From: Stutzerimonas stutzeri
GTDB lineage: Bacteria > Pseudomonadota > Gammaproteobacteria > Pseudomonadales > Pseudomonadaceae
Assembly: GCF_000590475.1 (NCBI RefSeq)
Contig: NZ_CP007441.1
Span: 1,697,231 to 1,761,230, forward strand
DNA length: 64,000 nucleotides
Direction of reading: 5' to 3'
Positions 55,442-64,000 of this stretch are shown one piece after another. The notes under the pieces were generated by a model. The model searched no databases. It was not told the origin of the DNA and worked only from the letters and a program-made list of their open reading frames with translations. Positions within the stretch are counted from its first letter, which is position 1. The number at the start of each line of letters is the position of its first letter. Made by a program: the position numbers and the translations under genes.

Positions 55442-56083
55442 ATGAGCATCCGTCTCGGTGACATCGCCCCCGATTTCGAACAGGACTCCAGCGAAGGACG
55501 CATTCGCTTTCACGAATGGCTCGGCGACAGTTGGGGCGTGCTGTTTTCGCACCCGGCGGACTTCACGCCGGTCTGCACCACCGAACTCGGCTTTACCGCC
55601 AAGCTGAAGGACGAGTTCACCAAGCGCAACGTCAAAGCCATTGCGCTGTCAGTGGACCCGGTAGATTCGCATGTGAAGTGGATCGATGACATCAACGAAA
55701 CCCAGAACACGCAAGTCAACTTTCCGATTCTGGCTGACGCCGATCGCAAGGTGTCCGAGCTGTACGACCTGATTCATCCCAATGCCAACGACACGCTGAC
55801 GGTTCGTTCGCTGTTCGTCATCGATCCGAATAAAAAGGTACGACTGACCATTACCTACCCAGCGAGCACTGGCCGCAATTTCCACGAGATTCTGCGCGTG
55901 ATCGACTCGCTGCAGCTGACCGATAACCATAAGGTCGCGACGCCGGCTAACTGGCAGGATGGCGACGAAGTGGTGATCGTGCCTTCGCTCAAGGATGAAG
56001 AGGAGCTCAAGCAGCGCTTCCCGAAGGGCTACCGCGCGGTGAAGCCTTATCTGCGCCTCACCCCACAGCCGAATCGCGACTAG
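55442..56083 (+). CDS. lsfA: 1-Cys peroxiredoxin LsfA (Prx6 family)
   Basis: A 213-residue Prx6-type peroxiredoxin. The peroxidatic Cys45 lies in PADFTPVCTTELGF and is the only Cys in the protein, so it is a true 1-Cys enzyme needing an external reductant. Conserved Thr/Arg (RSLFVIDPNKKVRL) and the Prx6 C-terminal dimer domain are present. LsfA detoxifies hydroperoxides in Pseudomonas and is linked to sulfate limitation and virulence. GGAGAGTGAAGAC precedes the start. A GACCAC-N6-GTGGTC dyad lies 40 bases upstream and could be an operator. Confidence 0.93.
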   Translation: MSIRLGDIAPDFEQDSSEGRIRFHEWLGDSWGVLFSHPADFTPVCTTELGFTAKLKDEFTKRNVKAIALSVDPVDSHVKWIDDINETQNTQVNFPILADADRKVSELYDLIHPNANDTLTVRSLFVIDPNKKVRLTITYPASTGRNFHEILRVIDSLQLTDNHKVATPANWQDGDEVVIVPSLKDEEELKQRFPKGYRAVKPYLRLTPQPNRD

Positions 56084-56222
56084 GTTGCGAGGTGAAGCGC
56101 TTCACGCCTATCGATCACGCCAGGCGGCCTTTGCTTGTGCTGGAAAAATCAGTCGATTAGGATTCGCGCCCGGGTATGGGGCGTGAGTGCCATATCACTC
56201 CGCATGACCCTTTCGAATGTTG

Positions 56223-56253
56223 AAGCCCGGTTCGGAGACGACCGGGCTTTTTT
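56223..56253 (+). terminator. Rho-independent terminator after lsfA
   Basis: AAGCCCGGT and ACCGGGCTT form a nine-base-pair GC-rich stem around TCGGAGACG, followed by a T-run (TTTTTT). It is a clear intrinsic terminator on the plus strand. Confidence 0.88.
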
Positions 56254-56332
56254 GTGCCGGCCCGCAATCTGTCTACGGACCGGTTCCGCCCCTGAATGAC
56301 AGGGGAATCAGTGAACAAATGAGGGGATTGCC

Positions 56333-57409
56333 ATGCGCGAACGCTTGCTGGCCGCGGAAAAGGTGAAGGCTATCGAGTGGCAGAACGGGCAGCTGCGTTT
56401 GCTCGACCAGCGCAAGTTGCCGCTGGAAGAGCGTTGGCACTCCTACGATTCCGCAGCTGCTGTAGCCACGGCCATTCGCGAAATGGTCGTGCGGGGTGCT
56501 CCGGCGATCGGCATCAGCGCGGCGTATGGACTGGTTCTGGGACTCAGGGCTCGGCTCGCCGAAGGCGATGACTGGCGTACGGCGCTGGAAGCCGATTTCA
56601 AGGTGCTCGCCGATTCGCGTCCAACTGCAGTCAATCTATTCTGGGCGCTGAATCAGATGCGCGAGCGTCTCGACCGCTTGAAGCCAGGTGAGGACCCGTT
56701 GACTGCTGCCGAAGCTCAGGCGGCATCCATCCATGCCAGTGATCGCGAAGCCAATCTGACCATGGCGCAATTCGGTGTCGACCTGATTCGCAAGCATCAG
56801 GGCAATCCGCAAAATCTGCTCACACACTGCAATACCGGTGCACTGGCTACAGGGGGGTTCGGAACCGCGCTCGGCGTGATCCGTGCGGCGCATCTGGAGG
56901 GGCTTGTCGAGTGCGTTTACGCCGATGAGACCCGTCCATGGCTGCAAGGCTCGCGTCTGACAGCCTGGGAGCTGGCCGGCGAGGGCGTGCCGGTCACACT
57001 GAATGCCGACTCGGCCGCGGCGCACCTGATGAAGACGCGCGGCATTACCTGGGTAATTGTGGGGGCCGACCGAATCACGGCCAATGGCGATGTCGCCAAC
57101 AAGATCGGCACCTATCAGCTCGCCGTGCTTGCCATGCATCATGGTGTGCGATTCATGGTGGTAGCGCCCAGTTCCACCATCGACATGGAGCTGGAAACCG
57201 GCGACGACATTCCCATCGAAGAACGTGCCGGCAGCGAGTTGCTGGAAGTCAACGGCCAGCGGTTTGCGGCGCAAGTCGATGCGTTCAATCCAGTTTTCGA
57301 TGTGACACCGGCGGACCTCATCGATGCCATTGTGACCGAAAAGGGCGTGGTCGAACGGCCGAACGCAGCCAAGCTCGCCGCTTTGATGAGCCGCAAACGA
57401 CTTCATTGA
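56333..57409 (+). CDS. mtnA: S-methyl-5-thioribose-1-phosphate isomerase MtnA
   Basis: A 358-residue enzyme of the methionine salvage pathway converting methylthioribose-1-phosphate to methylthioribulose-1-phosphate. [13 protein letters not shown], catalytic Cys in [17 protein letters not shown], Asp in [19 protein letters not shown] and [20 protein letters not shown] are all present. It lies directly before gyrA, a placement usual in Pseudomonas. ATG is followed by a normal N-terminus ([16 protein letters not shown]). Confidence 0.95.
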   Translation: MRERLLAAEKVKAIEWQNGQLRLLDQRKLPLEERWHSYDSAAAVATAIREMVVRGAPAIGISAAYGLVLGLRARLAEGDDWRTALEADFKVLADSRPTAVNLFWALNQMRERLDRLKPGEDPLTAAEAQAASIHASDREANLTMAQFGVDLIRKHQGNPQNLLTHCNTGALATGGFGTALGVIRAAHLEGLVECVYADETRPWLQGSRLTAWELAGEGVPVTLNADSAAAHLMKTRGITWVIVGADRITANGDVANKIGTYQLAVLAMHHGVRFMVVAPSSTIDMELETGDDIPIEERAGSELLEVNGQRFAAQVDAFNPVFDVTPADLIDAIVTEKGVVERPNAAKLAALMSRKRLH

Positions 57410-57533
57410 TTACTTTAGGCAAAACCCGGACATCTCTTCTCGGGTGTGCATCCTGGAGCCTCCGGCTCGCCAGCTGTGATACCATCCCGCGCTTAATCGC
57501 AGGACCCTGCTGACTACAAGGAACCAGGCTTCC

Positions 57534-60341
57534 ATGGGCGAACTGGCCAAAGAAATCCTCCCGGTCAATATCGAAGACGAACTCAAGCAGTCCTACCTCG
57601 ACTACGCCATGAGCGTAATCGTCGGTCGAGCGCTGCCGGATGCGCGCGACGGATTGAAGCCCGTGCATCGCCGTGTGCTTTTTGCCATGAGCGAACTGGG
57701 TAACGACTGGAACAAGCCATACAAGAAATCCGCCCGTGTGGTCGGTGATGTGATCGGTAAATACCATCCTCACGGCGACTCGGCGGTATACGACACCATC
57801 GTTCGGATGGCGCAGCCTTTCTCGCTGCGCTACATGCTGGTCGATGGCCAGGGCAACTTCGGTTCGGTCGATGGCGACAACGCTGCCGCCATGCGTTACA
57901 CCGAAGTGCGGATGGCCAAGCTGGCGCACGAGTTGCTGGCCGATCTGGACAAGGAAACCGTCGATTGGGTGCCCAACTACGATGGCACCGAGCAGATTCC
58001 GGCGGTCATGCCGACCAAGATCCCGAACCTGTTGGTCAACGGCTCCAGCGGTATCGCCGTGGGCATGGCGACCAACATTCCGCCTCACAACCTCAGTGAA
58101 GTGATCGATGGATGCCTGGCGCTGATCGAGAACGCCGACATCACCATCGACGAACTCATGCAGTTCATCCCGGGCCCGGATTTTCCCACTGCCGGCATCA
58201 TCAATGGCCGCGCCGGTATCGTCGAGGCCTACCGCACGGGGCGCGGGCGCATATATATGCGTGCCCGCTCGATCATCGAAGATATCGACAAGGTCGGTGG
58301 TCGTCAGCAGATCGTCATCACCGAGCTGCCTTATCAGCTGAACAAGGCGCGTCTGATCGAAAAGATCGCCGAGCTGGTTAAAGAGAAGAAGCTCGAGGGC
58401 ATCACCGAGTTGCGCGACGAGTCCGACAAAGACGGCATGCGCGTGGTGATCGAGCTGCGTCGCGGTGAGGTGCCTGAGGTCATCCTCAACAACCTCTACG
58501 CCCAGACCCAGCTGCAGAGTGTGTTCGGTATCAACGTGGTGGCGCTTATCGATGGCCAGCCGCGTACGCTGAACCTCAAGGAACTGCTCGAGGCCTTCGT
58601 TCGCCATCGCCGCGAAGTCGTGACCCGCCGGACGGTCTACGAGCTGCGCAAGGCGCGCGAACGTGGGCATATTCTCGAAGGCCAGGCGGTCGCGCTGTCC
58701 AACATCGACCCGGTGATCGCCCTGATCAAGGCGTCGCCGACCCCGGCCGAGGCGAAGGAAGCGCTGATTGCCGAGGCCTGGGAGTCGAGCGCCGTCGAGT
58801 CGATGGTCGAGCGTGCCGGTGCCGACTCCTGTCGCCCCGAGGGGCTCGATCCGCAGTACGGTCTGCGTGATGGCAAGTACTACCTGTCGCCGGAGCAGGC
58901 TCAGGCTATTCTCGATCTGCGCCTGCACCGCCTGACGGGCCTGGAGCACGAAAAGCTGCTCAGCGAATACCAGGAGATTCTCACCCAGATCGGTGAGCTG
59001 ATCCGTATTCTGACCAACCCTGTGCGTCTGATGGAAGTCATTCGCGAGGAGCTCGAAGGCGTCAAGCGCGACTTCGGCGACGCCCGTCGTACCGAAATCC
59101 TCGATGCACGTCTGGATCTGACCCTGGCGGACCTGATCACCGAAGAAGAGCGCGTCGTCACCATTTCCCACGGCGGCTACGCCAAGTCGCAGCCGTTGGC
59201 TGCTTATCAGGCGCAGCGTCGCGGTGGGCGTGGCAAGGCGGCCACCGGCGTCAAGGAAGAGGATTACGTCGAGCATCTGCTGGTCGCCAACAGCCACACG
59301 ACGCTGTTGCTGTTCTCCAGCAAGGGCAAGGTGTACTGGCTCAAGACCTACGAAATTCCCGAAGCTTCCCGCACATCCCGCGGGCGCCCTTTGGTCAATC
59401 TACTGCCGCTTTCCGAAGGCGAGCACATCACCGCCATGTTGCAGGTCGATATCGAGGCTGCGCGTCAGCAGCAGCTGAACGGCGAGGACGATGTCGAGGA
59501 TGCGGAAATCATCAGCGAGGCCGATGAGGCGGAAGAGTCGCTCGAGGGCGAAGAGTCCGACGAGTCGGTAGACGAGCCGACCGGTACCTACATCTTCATG
59601 GCGACCGCTAAGGGCACCGTGAAGAAGACCCCACTTTCGCAATTCAGCCGCCCACGCAGTGTCGGTCTGATCGCGCTCGGCCTGGAAGAGGGCGATACCC
59701 TGATCGCCGCTGCGGTGACCGATGGCGCGCGTGAAGTCATGCTGTTCTCCGACGGAGGCAAGGTGATCCGCTTCAAGGAGAAGCACGTTCGCACCATGGG
59801 TCGAACCGCCCGTGGCGTTCGCGGCATGCGTCTGCCGGAAGGGCAGCGCCTGATCTCCATGCTGATTCCCGAGCCGGATGCCCAGATTCTCACCGCGAGC
59901 CTCAACGGCTACGGCAAGCGCACGGTGATCGATGAGTTCCCGCGCCGCGGGCGTGGCGGTCAGGGTGTCATTGCCATGGTGACCAACGAGCGCAACGGCC
60001 GACTGGTCGGTGCCGTTCAGGTGCAGCAGGGCGAGGAAATCATGCTGATTTCCGATCAGGGCACACTGGTTCGTACCCGTGTCGATGAGGTCTCATCGCT
60101 GGGCCGAAATACCCAGGGCGTGACGCTGATCAAGCTTGGCAAGAACGAGCATCTGGTCGGCCTCGAAAGAGTTCAGGAACCCTCCGAAGAGGACGTTCTG
60201 GAAGATATCGAGGCGGTTCTCGATGACGAGGCACTGGAGAAGGAAATGCCTGTCGTCAGCACCGAGCCCAGCGAGGATGAGCTGCTCGGAGGGGGCGGAG
60301 ACGTTCCGCCGGACGTAGTGCCTACCGACGACGAAAACTGA
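57534..60341 (+). CDS. gyrA: DNA gyrase subunit A
   Basis: A 935-residue type II topoisomerase subunit that cuts and rejoins DNA. The quinolone-resistance region has Ser83 and Asp87 ([13 protein letters not shown]), a wild-type susceptible state, and the catalytic Tyr in [11 protein letters not shown]. The C-terminal beta-pinwheel carries the GyrA box QRRGGRGK. An acidic insert of about 35 residues ([18 protein letters not shown] and on) sits between pinwheel blades near residue 645, and the tail is acidic too; both explain the length over E. coli's 875. It heads the run gyrA-serC-pheA-hisC-tyrA. Confidence 0.98.
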   Translation: MGELAKEILPVNIEDELKQSYLDYAMSVIVGRALPDARDGLKPVHRRVLFAMSELGNDWNKPYKKSARVVGDVIGKYHPHGDSAVYDTIVRMAQPFSLRYMLVDGQGNFGSVDGDNAAAMRYTEVRMAKLAHELLADLDKETVDWVPNYDGTEQIPAVMPTKIPNLLVNGSSGIAVGMATNIPPHNLSEVIDGCLALIENADITIDELMQFIPGPDFPTAGIINGRAGIVEAYRTGRGRIYMRARSIIEDIDKVGGRQQIVITELPYQLNKARLIEKIAELVKEKKLEGITELRDESDKDGMRVVIELRRGEVPEVILNNLYAQTQLQSVFGINVVALIDGQPRTLNLKELLEAFVRHRREVVTRRTVYELRKARERGHILEGQAVALSNIDPVIALIKASPTPAEAKEALIAEAWESSAVESMVERAGADSCRPEGLDPQYGLRDGKYYLSPEQAQAILDLRLHRLTGLEHEKLLSEYQEILTQIGELIRILTNPVRLMEVIREELEGVKRDFGDARRTEILDARLDLTLADLITEEERVVTISHGGYAKSQPLAAYQAQRRGGRGKAATGVKEEDYVEHLLVANSHTTLLLFSSKGKVYWLKTYEIPEASRTSRGRPLVNLLPLSEGEHITAMLQVDIEAARQQQLNGEDDVEDAEIISEADEAEESLEGEESDESVDEPTGTYIFMATAKGTVKKTPLSQFSRPRSVGLIALGLEEGDTLIAAAVTDGAREVMLFSDGGKVIRFKEKHVRTMGRTARGVRGMRLPEGQRLISMLIPEPDAQILTASLNGYGKRTVIDEFPRRGRGGQGVIAMVTNERNGRLVGAVQVQQGEEIMLISDQGTLVRTRVDEVSSLGRNTQGVTLIKLGKNEHLVGLERVQEPSEEDVLEDIEAVLDDEALEKEMPVVSTEPSEDELLGGGGDVPPDVVPTDDEN

Positions 60342-60487
60342 TTCGGACGGCATGCGAAGCTTTCGGGCTACGCATGTCGGTATCGAACGGAAACCCGCTG
60401 TGGGTGAAGGGATTGCAAGCGCTGGACCTGAGCGCCTTGGCGACGGGCGGAGCGAGCATGGTATCGACCGTTTTTGAGAGAACGATG

Positions 60488-61573
60488 ATGAGCAAACGCG
60501 CCTTTAATTTCTGCGCCGGTCCGGCTGCGCTCCCCGAGGCCGTCCTGCAGCGCGCCCAGGCCGAACTCCTCGACTGGCAAGGTCGAGGCCTGTCGGTGAT
60601 GGAAATGAGCCATCGCAGCAACGAATACACGGCGATCGCCGAGAAGGCCGAACAGGACTTGCGCGATCTGTTGAGCATCCCATCCAATTACAAGGTGCTG
60701 TTCCTGCAGGGCGGTGCCAGCCAGCAATTCGCCGAGATTCCGCTGAATCTGCTGCCCGAGGGTGGTGTCGCCGACTACATCGATACCGGCATCTGGTCGC
60801 GCAAAAGCATCGAAGAGGCCAAGCGCTTCGGCCATGTCAACCTTGCTGCCAGCGCCAAGCCCTACGACTATTTCGCCATCCCCGGGCAGAACGAGTGGAA
60901 GCTCAGTACGGATGCGGCCTACCTGCACTACGCCAGCAACGAGACCATCGGCGGACTGCAGTTCGACTGGATACCGGAGCTTGGCGACACACCGCTGGTG
61001 GTCGACATGTCCTCGGACATCCTCTCGCGGCCGCTGGATGTTTCCCGGTTCGGTCTGATCTATGCCGGCGCGCAGAAGAATATCGGCCCGTCGGGGCTGG
61101 TGGTGGTCATCGTTCGCGAGGACTTGCTGGGTCGCGCGCGTTCCAGCTGCCCGACCATGCTGGATTACAAGATCGCAGCCGACAATGGTTCTATGTACAA
61201 CACGCCGGCGACCTTCTCCTGGTACCTCTCTGGCCTGGTCTTCGAGTGGCTGAAGGAACAGGGCGGCGTCGAGGCGATGGAGCAACGCAATCGCGCCAAG
61301 AAGGAACTGCTCTACGGCGTAATTGACGCCAGTGACTTCTATTCCAATCCAATCGCCACGAACGCCCGCTCCTGGATGAACGTGCCGTTCAGGCTGGCCG
61401 ACGAGCAGCTGGACAAGGCGTTCCTCGCTGGCGCCGAGGCGCGCGGCCTGCTCAACCTGAAAGGTCATCGCTCGGTGGGCGGCATGCGTGCCTCCATCTA
61501 TAACGCGGTCGGCCTGGATGCCGTCGAAGCTCTGGTGGCCTACATGCGCGAGTTCGAGAAGGAGCACGGCTGA
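60488..61573 (+). CDS. serC: Phosphoserine aminotransferase SerC
   Basis: A 361-residue PLP enzyme making phosphoserine from phosphohydroxypyruvate; it also acts on the pyridoxine pathway. It has FNFCAGPAALPEAVL at the start, LQGGASQQFAEIPLNLL, the PLP Lys in YAGAQKNIGPSGL and GHRSVGGMRASIYNA. Two adjacent ATGs precede SKRAF; the second is used here and the first would add one Met. A long in-frame upstream extension to 60374 is not conserved. Its stop overlaps the pheA start by one base. Confidence 0.96.
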   Translation: MSKRAFNFCAGPAALPEAVLQRAQAELLDWQGRGLSVMEMSHRSNEYTAIAEKAEQDLRDLLSIPSNYKVLFLQGGASQQFAEIPLNLLPEGGVADYIDTGIWSRKSIEEAKRFGHVNLAASAKPYDYFAIPGQNEWKLSTDAAYLHYASNETIGGLQFDWIPELGDTPLVVDMSSDILSRPLDVSRFGLIYAGAQKNIGPSGLVVVIVREDLLGRARSSCPTMLDYKIAADNGSMYNTPATFSWYLSGLVFEWLKEQGGVEAMEQRNRAKKELLYGVIDASDFYSNPIATNARSWMNVPFRLADEQLDKAFLAGAEARGLLNLKGHRSVGGMRASIYNAVGLDAVEALVAYMREFEKEHG

Positions 61574-62670
61574 TGAGCGATGTCGATCGGCTGAAGGCGC
61601 TGCGTGTACGCATCGACAGTCTCGACGAGAAGATTCTCGAGCTGATCAGCGAGCGGGCCCGTTGCGCTCAGGACGTGGCGCGAGTCAAGACCGCATCACT
61701 GGCCGAGGGTGAGGAGGCGGTGTTTTACCGTCCCGAGCGTGAAGCCTGGGTCCTCAAGCACATCATGGAGTTGAACAAAGGGCCTCTCGATAACGAGGAG
61801 ATGGCGCGCCTTTTCCGCGAAATCATGTCGTCCTGCCTGGCGCTGGAGCAACCGCTGCGGGTCGCTTATCTCGGACCTGAAGGGACTTTCTCCCAGGCTG
61901 CTGCACTGAAACATTTTGGTCAGGCGGTGATCAGCAAGCCGATGGCAGCGATCGACGAAGTCTTTCGCGAAGTGGTCGCCGGTGCGGTCAATTTCGGCGT
62001 GGTGCCTGTAGAAAACTCTACCGAAGGCGCGGTTAACCACACCCTCGACAGTTTTCTCGAGCACGATATCGTCATCTGCGGCGAAGTCGAGTTGCGGATC
62101 CACCATCATCTGCTGGTGGGCGAAACGACCAAGACGGATCGCATCACACGTATTTATTCCCATGCACAGTCGCTGGCGCAGTGCCGCAAGTGGCTTGATG
62201 CGCATTACCCGAACGTCGAACGCGTGGCGGTTTCCAGCAATGCCGACGCGGCCAAACGCGTCAAGAGCGAGTGGAACTCCGCCGCGATTGCGGGCGATAT
62301 GGCGGCTCAGCTTTACGGCTTGACCAAGATCGCCGAGAAGATCGAAGACCGCCCGGACAATTCCACGCGCTTTCTGATCATCGGCAACCAGGAAGTGCCA
62401 CCCACCGGCGACGACAAGACGTCGATCATCGTCTCTATGCGTAACAAGCCGGGCGCACTGCACGAGTTGCTGATGCCGTTTCACTCCAATGGCATCGATC
62501 TCACGCGGATCGAAACCCGTCCTTCACGCAGCGGAAAATGGACCTACGTATTCTTCATCGATTGCATAGGCCATCACCAGGATCCGCTGATCAAAGACGT
62601 GCTGGAGAAGATCGGCCGCGAAGCGGTGGCATTGAAGGTGCTGGGGTCTTATCCGAAAGCGGTACTTTAA
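61573..62670 (+). CDS. pheA: Chorismate mutase/prephenate dehydratase (P-protein)
   Basis: A 365-residue bifunctional enzyme carrying chorismate to phenylpyruvate for phenylalanine. Chorismate mutase (AroQ) is in residues 1-90 (LRVRIDSLDEKILELISERARCA), prephenate dehydratase in about 95-275 (YLGPEGTFSQAA, VPVENSTEGAVNHTLD, DNSTRFLIIG) and an ACT domain in 285-360 (GALHELLMPFHSNGIDLTRI, ESRP-type motif as ETRPSR) that senses phenylalanine. Translationally coupled to serC by the TGATG overlap. Confidence 0.97.
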   Translation: MSDVDRLKALRVRIDSLDEKILELISERARCAQDVARVKTASLAEGEEAVFYRPEREAWVLKHIMELNKGPLDNEEMARLFREIMSSCLALEQPLRVAYLGPEGTFSQAAALKHFGQAVISKPMAAIDEVFREVVAGAVNFGVVPVENSTEGAVNHTLDSFLEHDIVICGEVELRIHHHLLVGETTKTDRITRIYSHAQSLAQCRKWLDAHYPNVERVAVSSNADAAKRVKSEWNSAAIAGDMAAQLYGLTKIAEKIEDRPDNSTRFLIIGNQEVPPTGDDKTSIIVSMRNKPGALHELLMPFHSNGIDLTRIETRPSRSGKWTYVFFIDCIGHHQDPLIKDVLEKIGREAVALKVLGSYPKAVL

Positions 62671-62721
62671 AAAGCAGCTGGAAGTCGGACGCTGGGAGCT
62701 GGAAGCCGTGAGCAACGCCGA

Positions 62722-62763
62722 GTGCTTCAGGTTTCAGGTTCAGGCTCAGGCTTTCAGCTTCAG
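62722..62763 (+). repeat. Short TTCAGG tandem-like repeat between pheA and hisC
   Basis: A run of degenerate six- and seven-base units (TTCAGG, TTTCAGG, TTCAGG, CTCAGG, CTTTCAG, CTTCAG) ends just before the hisC ribosome site. The first half of the gap has the complementary-looking AGCTGGAAG words twice, so the whole gap may fold. Origin and role unknown. Confidence 0.55.
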
Positions 62764-62774
62764 CGGAGCCGAAC

Positions 62775-63884
62775 ATGTCCTGTGATTTCCTCGCCCTGGC
62801 TCAACCGGGTGTGCAAAAGCTGTCGCCTTACGTGCCGGGCAAACCGGTGGACGAGCTGGCGCGTGAGCTCGATCTCGATCCTGCGACGATCGTCAAGCTG
62901 GCCAGCAACGAAAACCCGCTGGGCCCCAGCCCTAAAGTCATCGAAGCGCTCAAGGCGCAGCTCGACGAACTGACCCGTTACCCGGATGGCAATGGCTTCG
63001 TGCTCAAGCATAAGCTGGCGGAGCGATACGGCGTCGGCATCGAGCAGGTGACGCTCGGTAACGGCTCCAACGACATCCTCGAGCTGGTCGCACGTGCTTA
63101 TCTGGCGCCTGGTCTCAACGCAGTCTTCAGTGAGCATGCGTTCGCGGTCTACCCGATTGCTACGCAGGCAGTGGGTGCGCGAGCGAAGGCTGTTCCGGCC
63201 CGCCAGTGGGGGCACGATCTCGAGGCCATGCTGGCGGCTATCGACGAAAACACCCGTGTCGTATTCATCGCCAATCCTAATAACCCCACTGGTACCTGGT
63301 TCGACGCTGATGCGCTGGGCAGCTTTCTTGCCAGCGTTCCGGAGCGCGTTCTGGTCGTACTGGACGAGGCCTATATCGAGTACGCCGAGGGCGGTGAGCT
63401 GCCGGATGGGTTGGCGTTTCTGGCATCGCATTCCAATTTGCTGGTTTCTCGGACGTTCTCCAAAGCCTACGGACTGGCTGCGCTGCGGGTGGGCTATGCG
63501 ATCTGTTCGGCGCAGATCGCTGACGTGCTGAATCGTGTACGCCAGCCGTTCAATGTAAACAGCCTGGCGCTTGCGGCCGCCTGTGCCGCGCTCGACGATG
63601 ACCGCTATCTGGCCCAAAGCAGGGCTTGCAACGCGGATGGCATGATTCAGCTCGAGGCCGGTTTCAGGCAGTTGGGGTTAAACTGGATACCCTCGAAAGG
63701 CAACTTCATTGCGGTCGATTTCGGTCGCGACGCGGCTCCGATCAACCAGGCATTACTGCGCGACGGCGTCATTGTTCGACCGATCGCTGGTTATGGAATG
63801 CCGACCTTTTTGCGGGTTTCCATCGGCACCGAAGCGGAAAACACCCGCTTCCTGAGCGCCCTGCGCCAGGCGCTCGGGCGTTGA
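62775..63884 (+). CDS. hisC: Histidinol-phosphate aminotransferase (HisC, second type)
   Basis: A 369-residue class II-fold PLP aminotransferase. It has KLASNENPLGPSPKV, FIANPNNPTGTW, DEAYIEYAEGG and the PLP Lys in SRTFSKAYGLAALRVGY. In Pseudomonas the copy in this place, between pheA and tyrA, belongs to the HisC2 branch that can transaminate both histidinol phosphate and aromatic 2-oxo acids; context favours aromatic amino-acid use. Broad specificity is inference. Confidence 0.93.
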   Translation: MSCDFLALAQPGVQKLSPYVPGKPVDELARELDLDPATIVKLASNENPLGPSPKVIEALKAQLDELTRYPDGNGFVLKHKLAERYGVGIEQVTLGNGSNDILELVARAYLAPGLNAVFSEHAFAVYPIATQAVGARAKAVPARQWGHDLEAMLAAIDENTRVVFIANPNNPTGTWFDADALGSFLASVPERVLVVLDEAYIEYAEGGELPDGLAFLASHSNLLVSRTFSKAYGLAALRVGYAICSAQIADVLNRVRQPFNVNSLALAAACAALDDDRYLAQSRACNADGMIQLEAGFRQLGLNWIPSKGNFIAVDFGRDAAPINQALLRDGVIVRPIAGYGMPTFLRVSIGTEAENTRFLSALRQALGR

Positions 63885-63916
63885 GCCGAAAGGTGGAACC
63901 GCTTCCCAGCGTGCCC

Positions 63917-64000
63917 ATGGTGCGGCGGCTAGTCGTCGTCGGCCTGGGGCTGATTGGTGGCTCGTTCGCCAAAGGGCTGCGCGAAGGCGGGCATTGCGGC
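63917..64000 (+). CDS. tyrA: Prephenate dehydrogenase (N-terminus; probably the TyrA-AroA fusion), cut by the right edge
   Basis: Only the first 28 codons are inside the window. They read MVRRLVVVGLGLIGGSFAKG followed by LREGGHCG, the NAD-binding loop of TyrA-type prephenate dehydrogenase. In Pseudomonas this gene follows hisC and is fused to EPSP synthase (aroA); the fusion cannot be seen here. The ATG is used, but an in-frame TTG at 63881, overlapping the hisC stop, is a possible earlier start. Confidence 0.82.
   Translation, partial: MVRRLVVVGLGLIGGSFAKGLREGGHCG

Noticed and set aside
56150..56260. Possible small RNA or tRNA before mtnA
   Set aside because: The only strong structure is the intrinsic terminator of lsfA; no cloverleaf or CCA end is visible.
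57774..57805. Possible quinolone-resistance substitution in gyrA
   Set aside because: Codons 83 and 87 encode Ser and Asp, the susceptible state; Ser instead of Thr at 83 is a natural variant.
57318..59297. 659-codon open frame on the minus strand
   Set aside because: It is antisense to gyrA and mtnA and has no recognisable domain; long antisense frames are common over high-GC genes.

Overview
The window is chromosomal DNA of a high-GC gammaproteobacterium that I read as a Pseudomonas of the stutzeri group (Stutzerimonas). Several blocks have the gene order I know from Pseudomonas genomes: gyrA-serC-pheA-hisC-tyrA/aroA, imuA-imuB-dnaE2, a long run from dusA to fadE matching the order of P. 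aeruginosa PA2795-PA2817, and an itaconate-catabolism block matching PA0877-PA0884. No rRNA, tRNA, CRISPR array, integrase, transposase or complete insertion sequence was seen.

Region by region: 1-16.5 kb is core metabolism and stress functions: mnmC (cut by the left edge), a two-domain polyphosphate:AMP phosphotransferase, a thiolase, fumC, a DUF2059 secreted protein, bolA, trhO, a DsbA-like protein, an ABC exporter, a chemoreceptor, an amino-acid permease, a DUF457 membrane protein, arfB and an MFS transporter. 16.8-25.3 kb is an itaconate cluster: a divergent LysR regulator, then itaconyl-CoA hydratase, an acyl-CoA dehydrogenase, a VOC protein, an MmgE/PrpD protein, itaconate CoA-transferase, citramalyl-CoA lyase and a TRAP solute-binding protein without its membrane subunits. 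Three of its intergenic gaps are filled by members of one inverted-repeat family. The pathway would take itaconate to pyruvate and acetyl-CoA.

25.5-37.2 kb is conserved: a PA2817-like gene, fadE, an ABC-2 exporter pair, queF, a DUF4404 gene, mlaA, a PilZ protein, the rssB-rssC signalling pair, transaldolase and dusA. 37.2-47.1 kb is an accessory island next to the 5' end of dusA, a known integration hotspot. It holds a tripartite tricarboxylate transporter (tctCBA order), a thiamine-diphosphate enzyme, a LysR regulator, a secreted alpha/beta hydrolase, and two decayed genes that I could reconstruct by frame-hopping: a tannase/feruloyl-esterase C-terminus and an internally deleted alpha-ketoglutarate-semialdehyde dehydrogenase. 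The first 40 or so codons of dusA look foreign in codon use, as expected from integrase-driven exchange of its 5' end.

47.1-64 kb returns to core-like genes: a TVP38-type membrane domain fused to a disulfide-oxidoreductase fold that has lost its redox cysteines and catalytic His, the SOS mutagenesis operon imuA-imuB-dnaE2 under a perfect LexA box, an RBBP9-like hydrolase, 1-Cys peroxiredoxin lsfA, mtnA, gyrA and the amino-acid biosynthesis run serC-pheA-hisC-tyrA.

The most interesting items are the redox-dead TVP38-oxidoreductase fusion, the dusA-linked decaying catabolic island, and the itaconate cluster with its extra enzymes, orphan binding protein and repeat-filled gaps. All family names rest on motifs and memory of the families; no database search was run.
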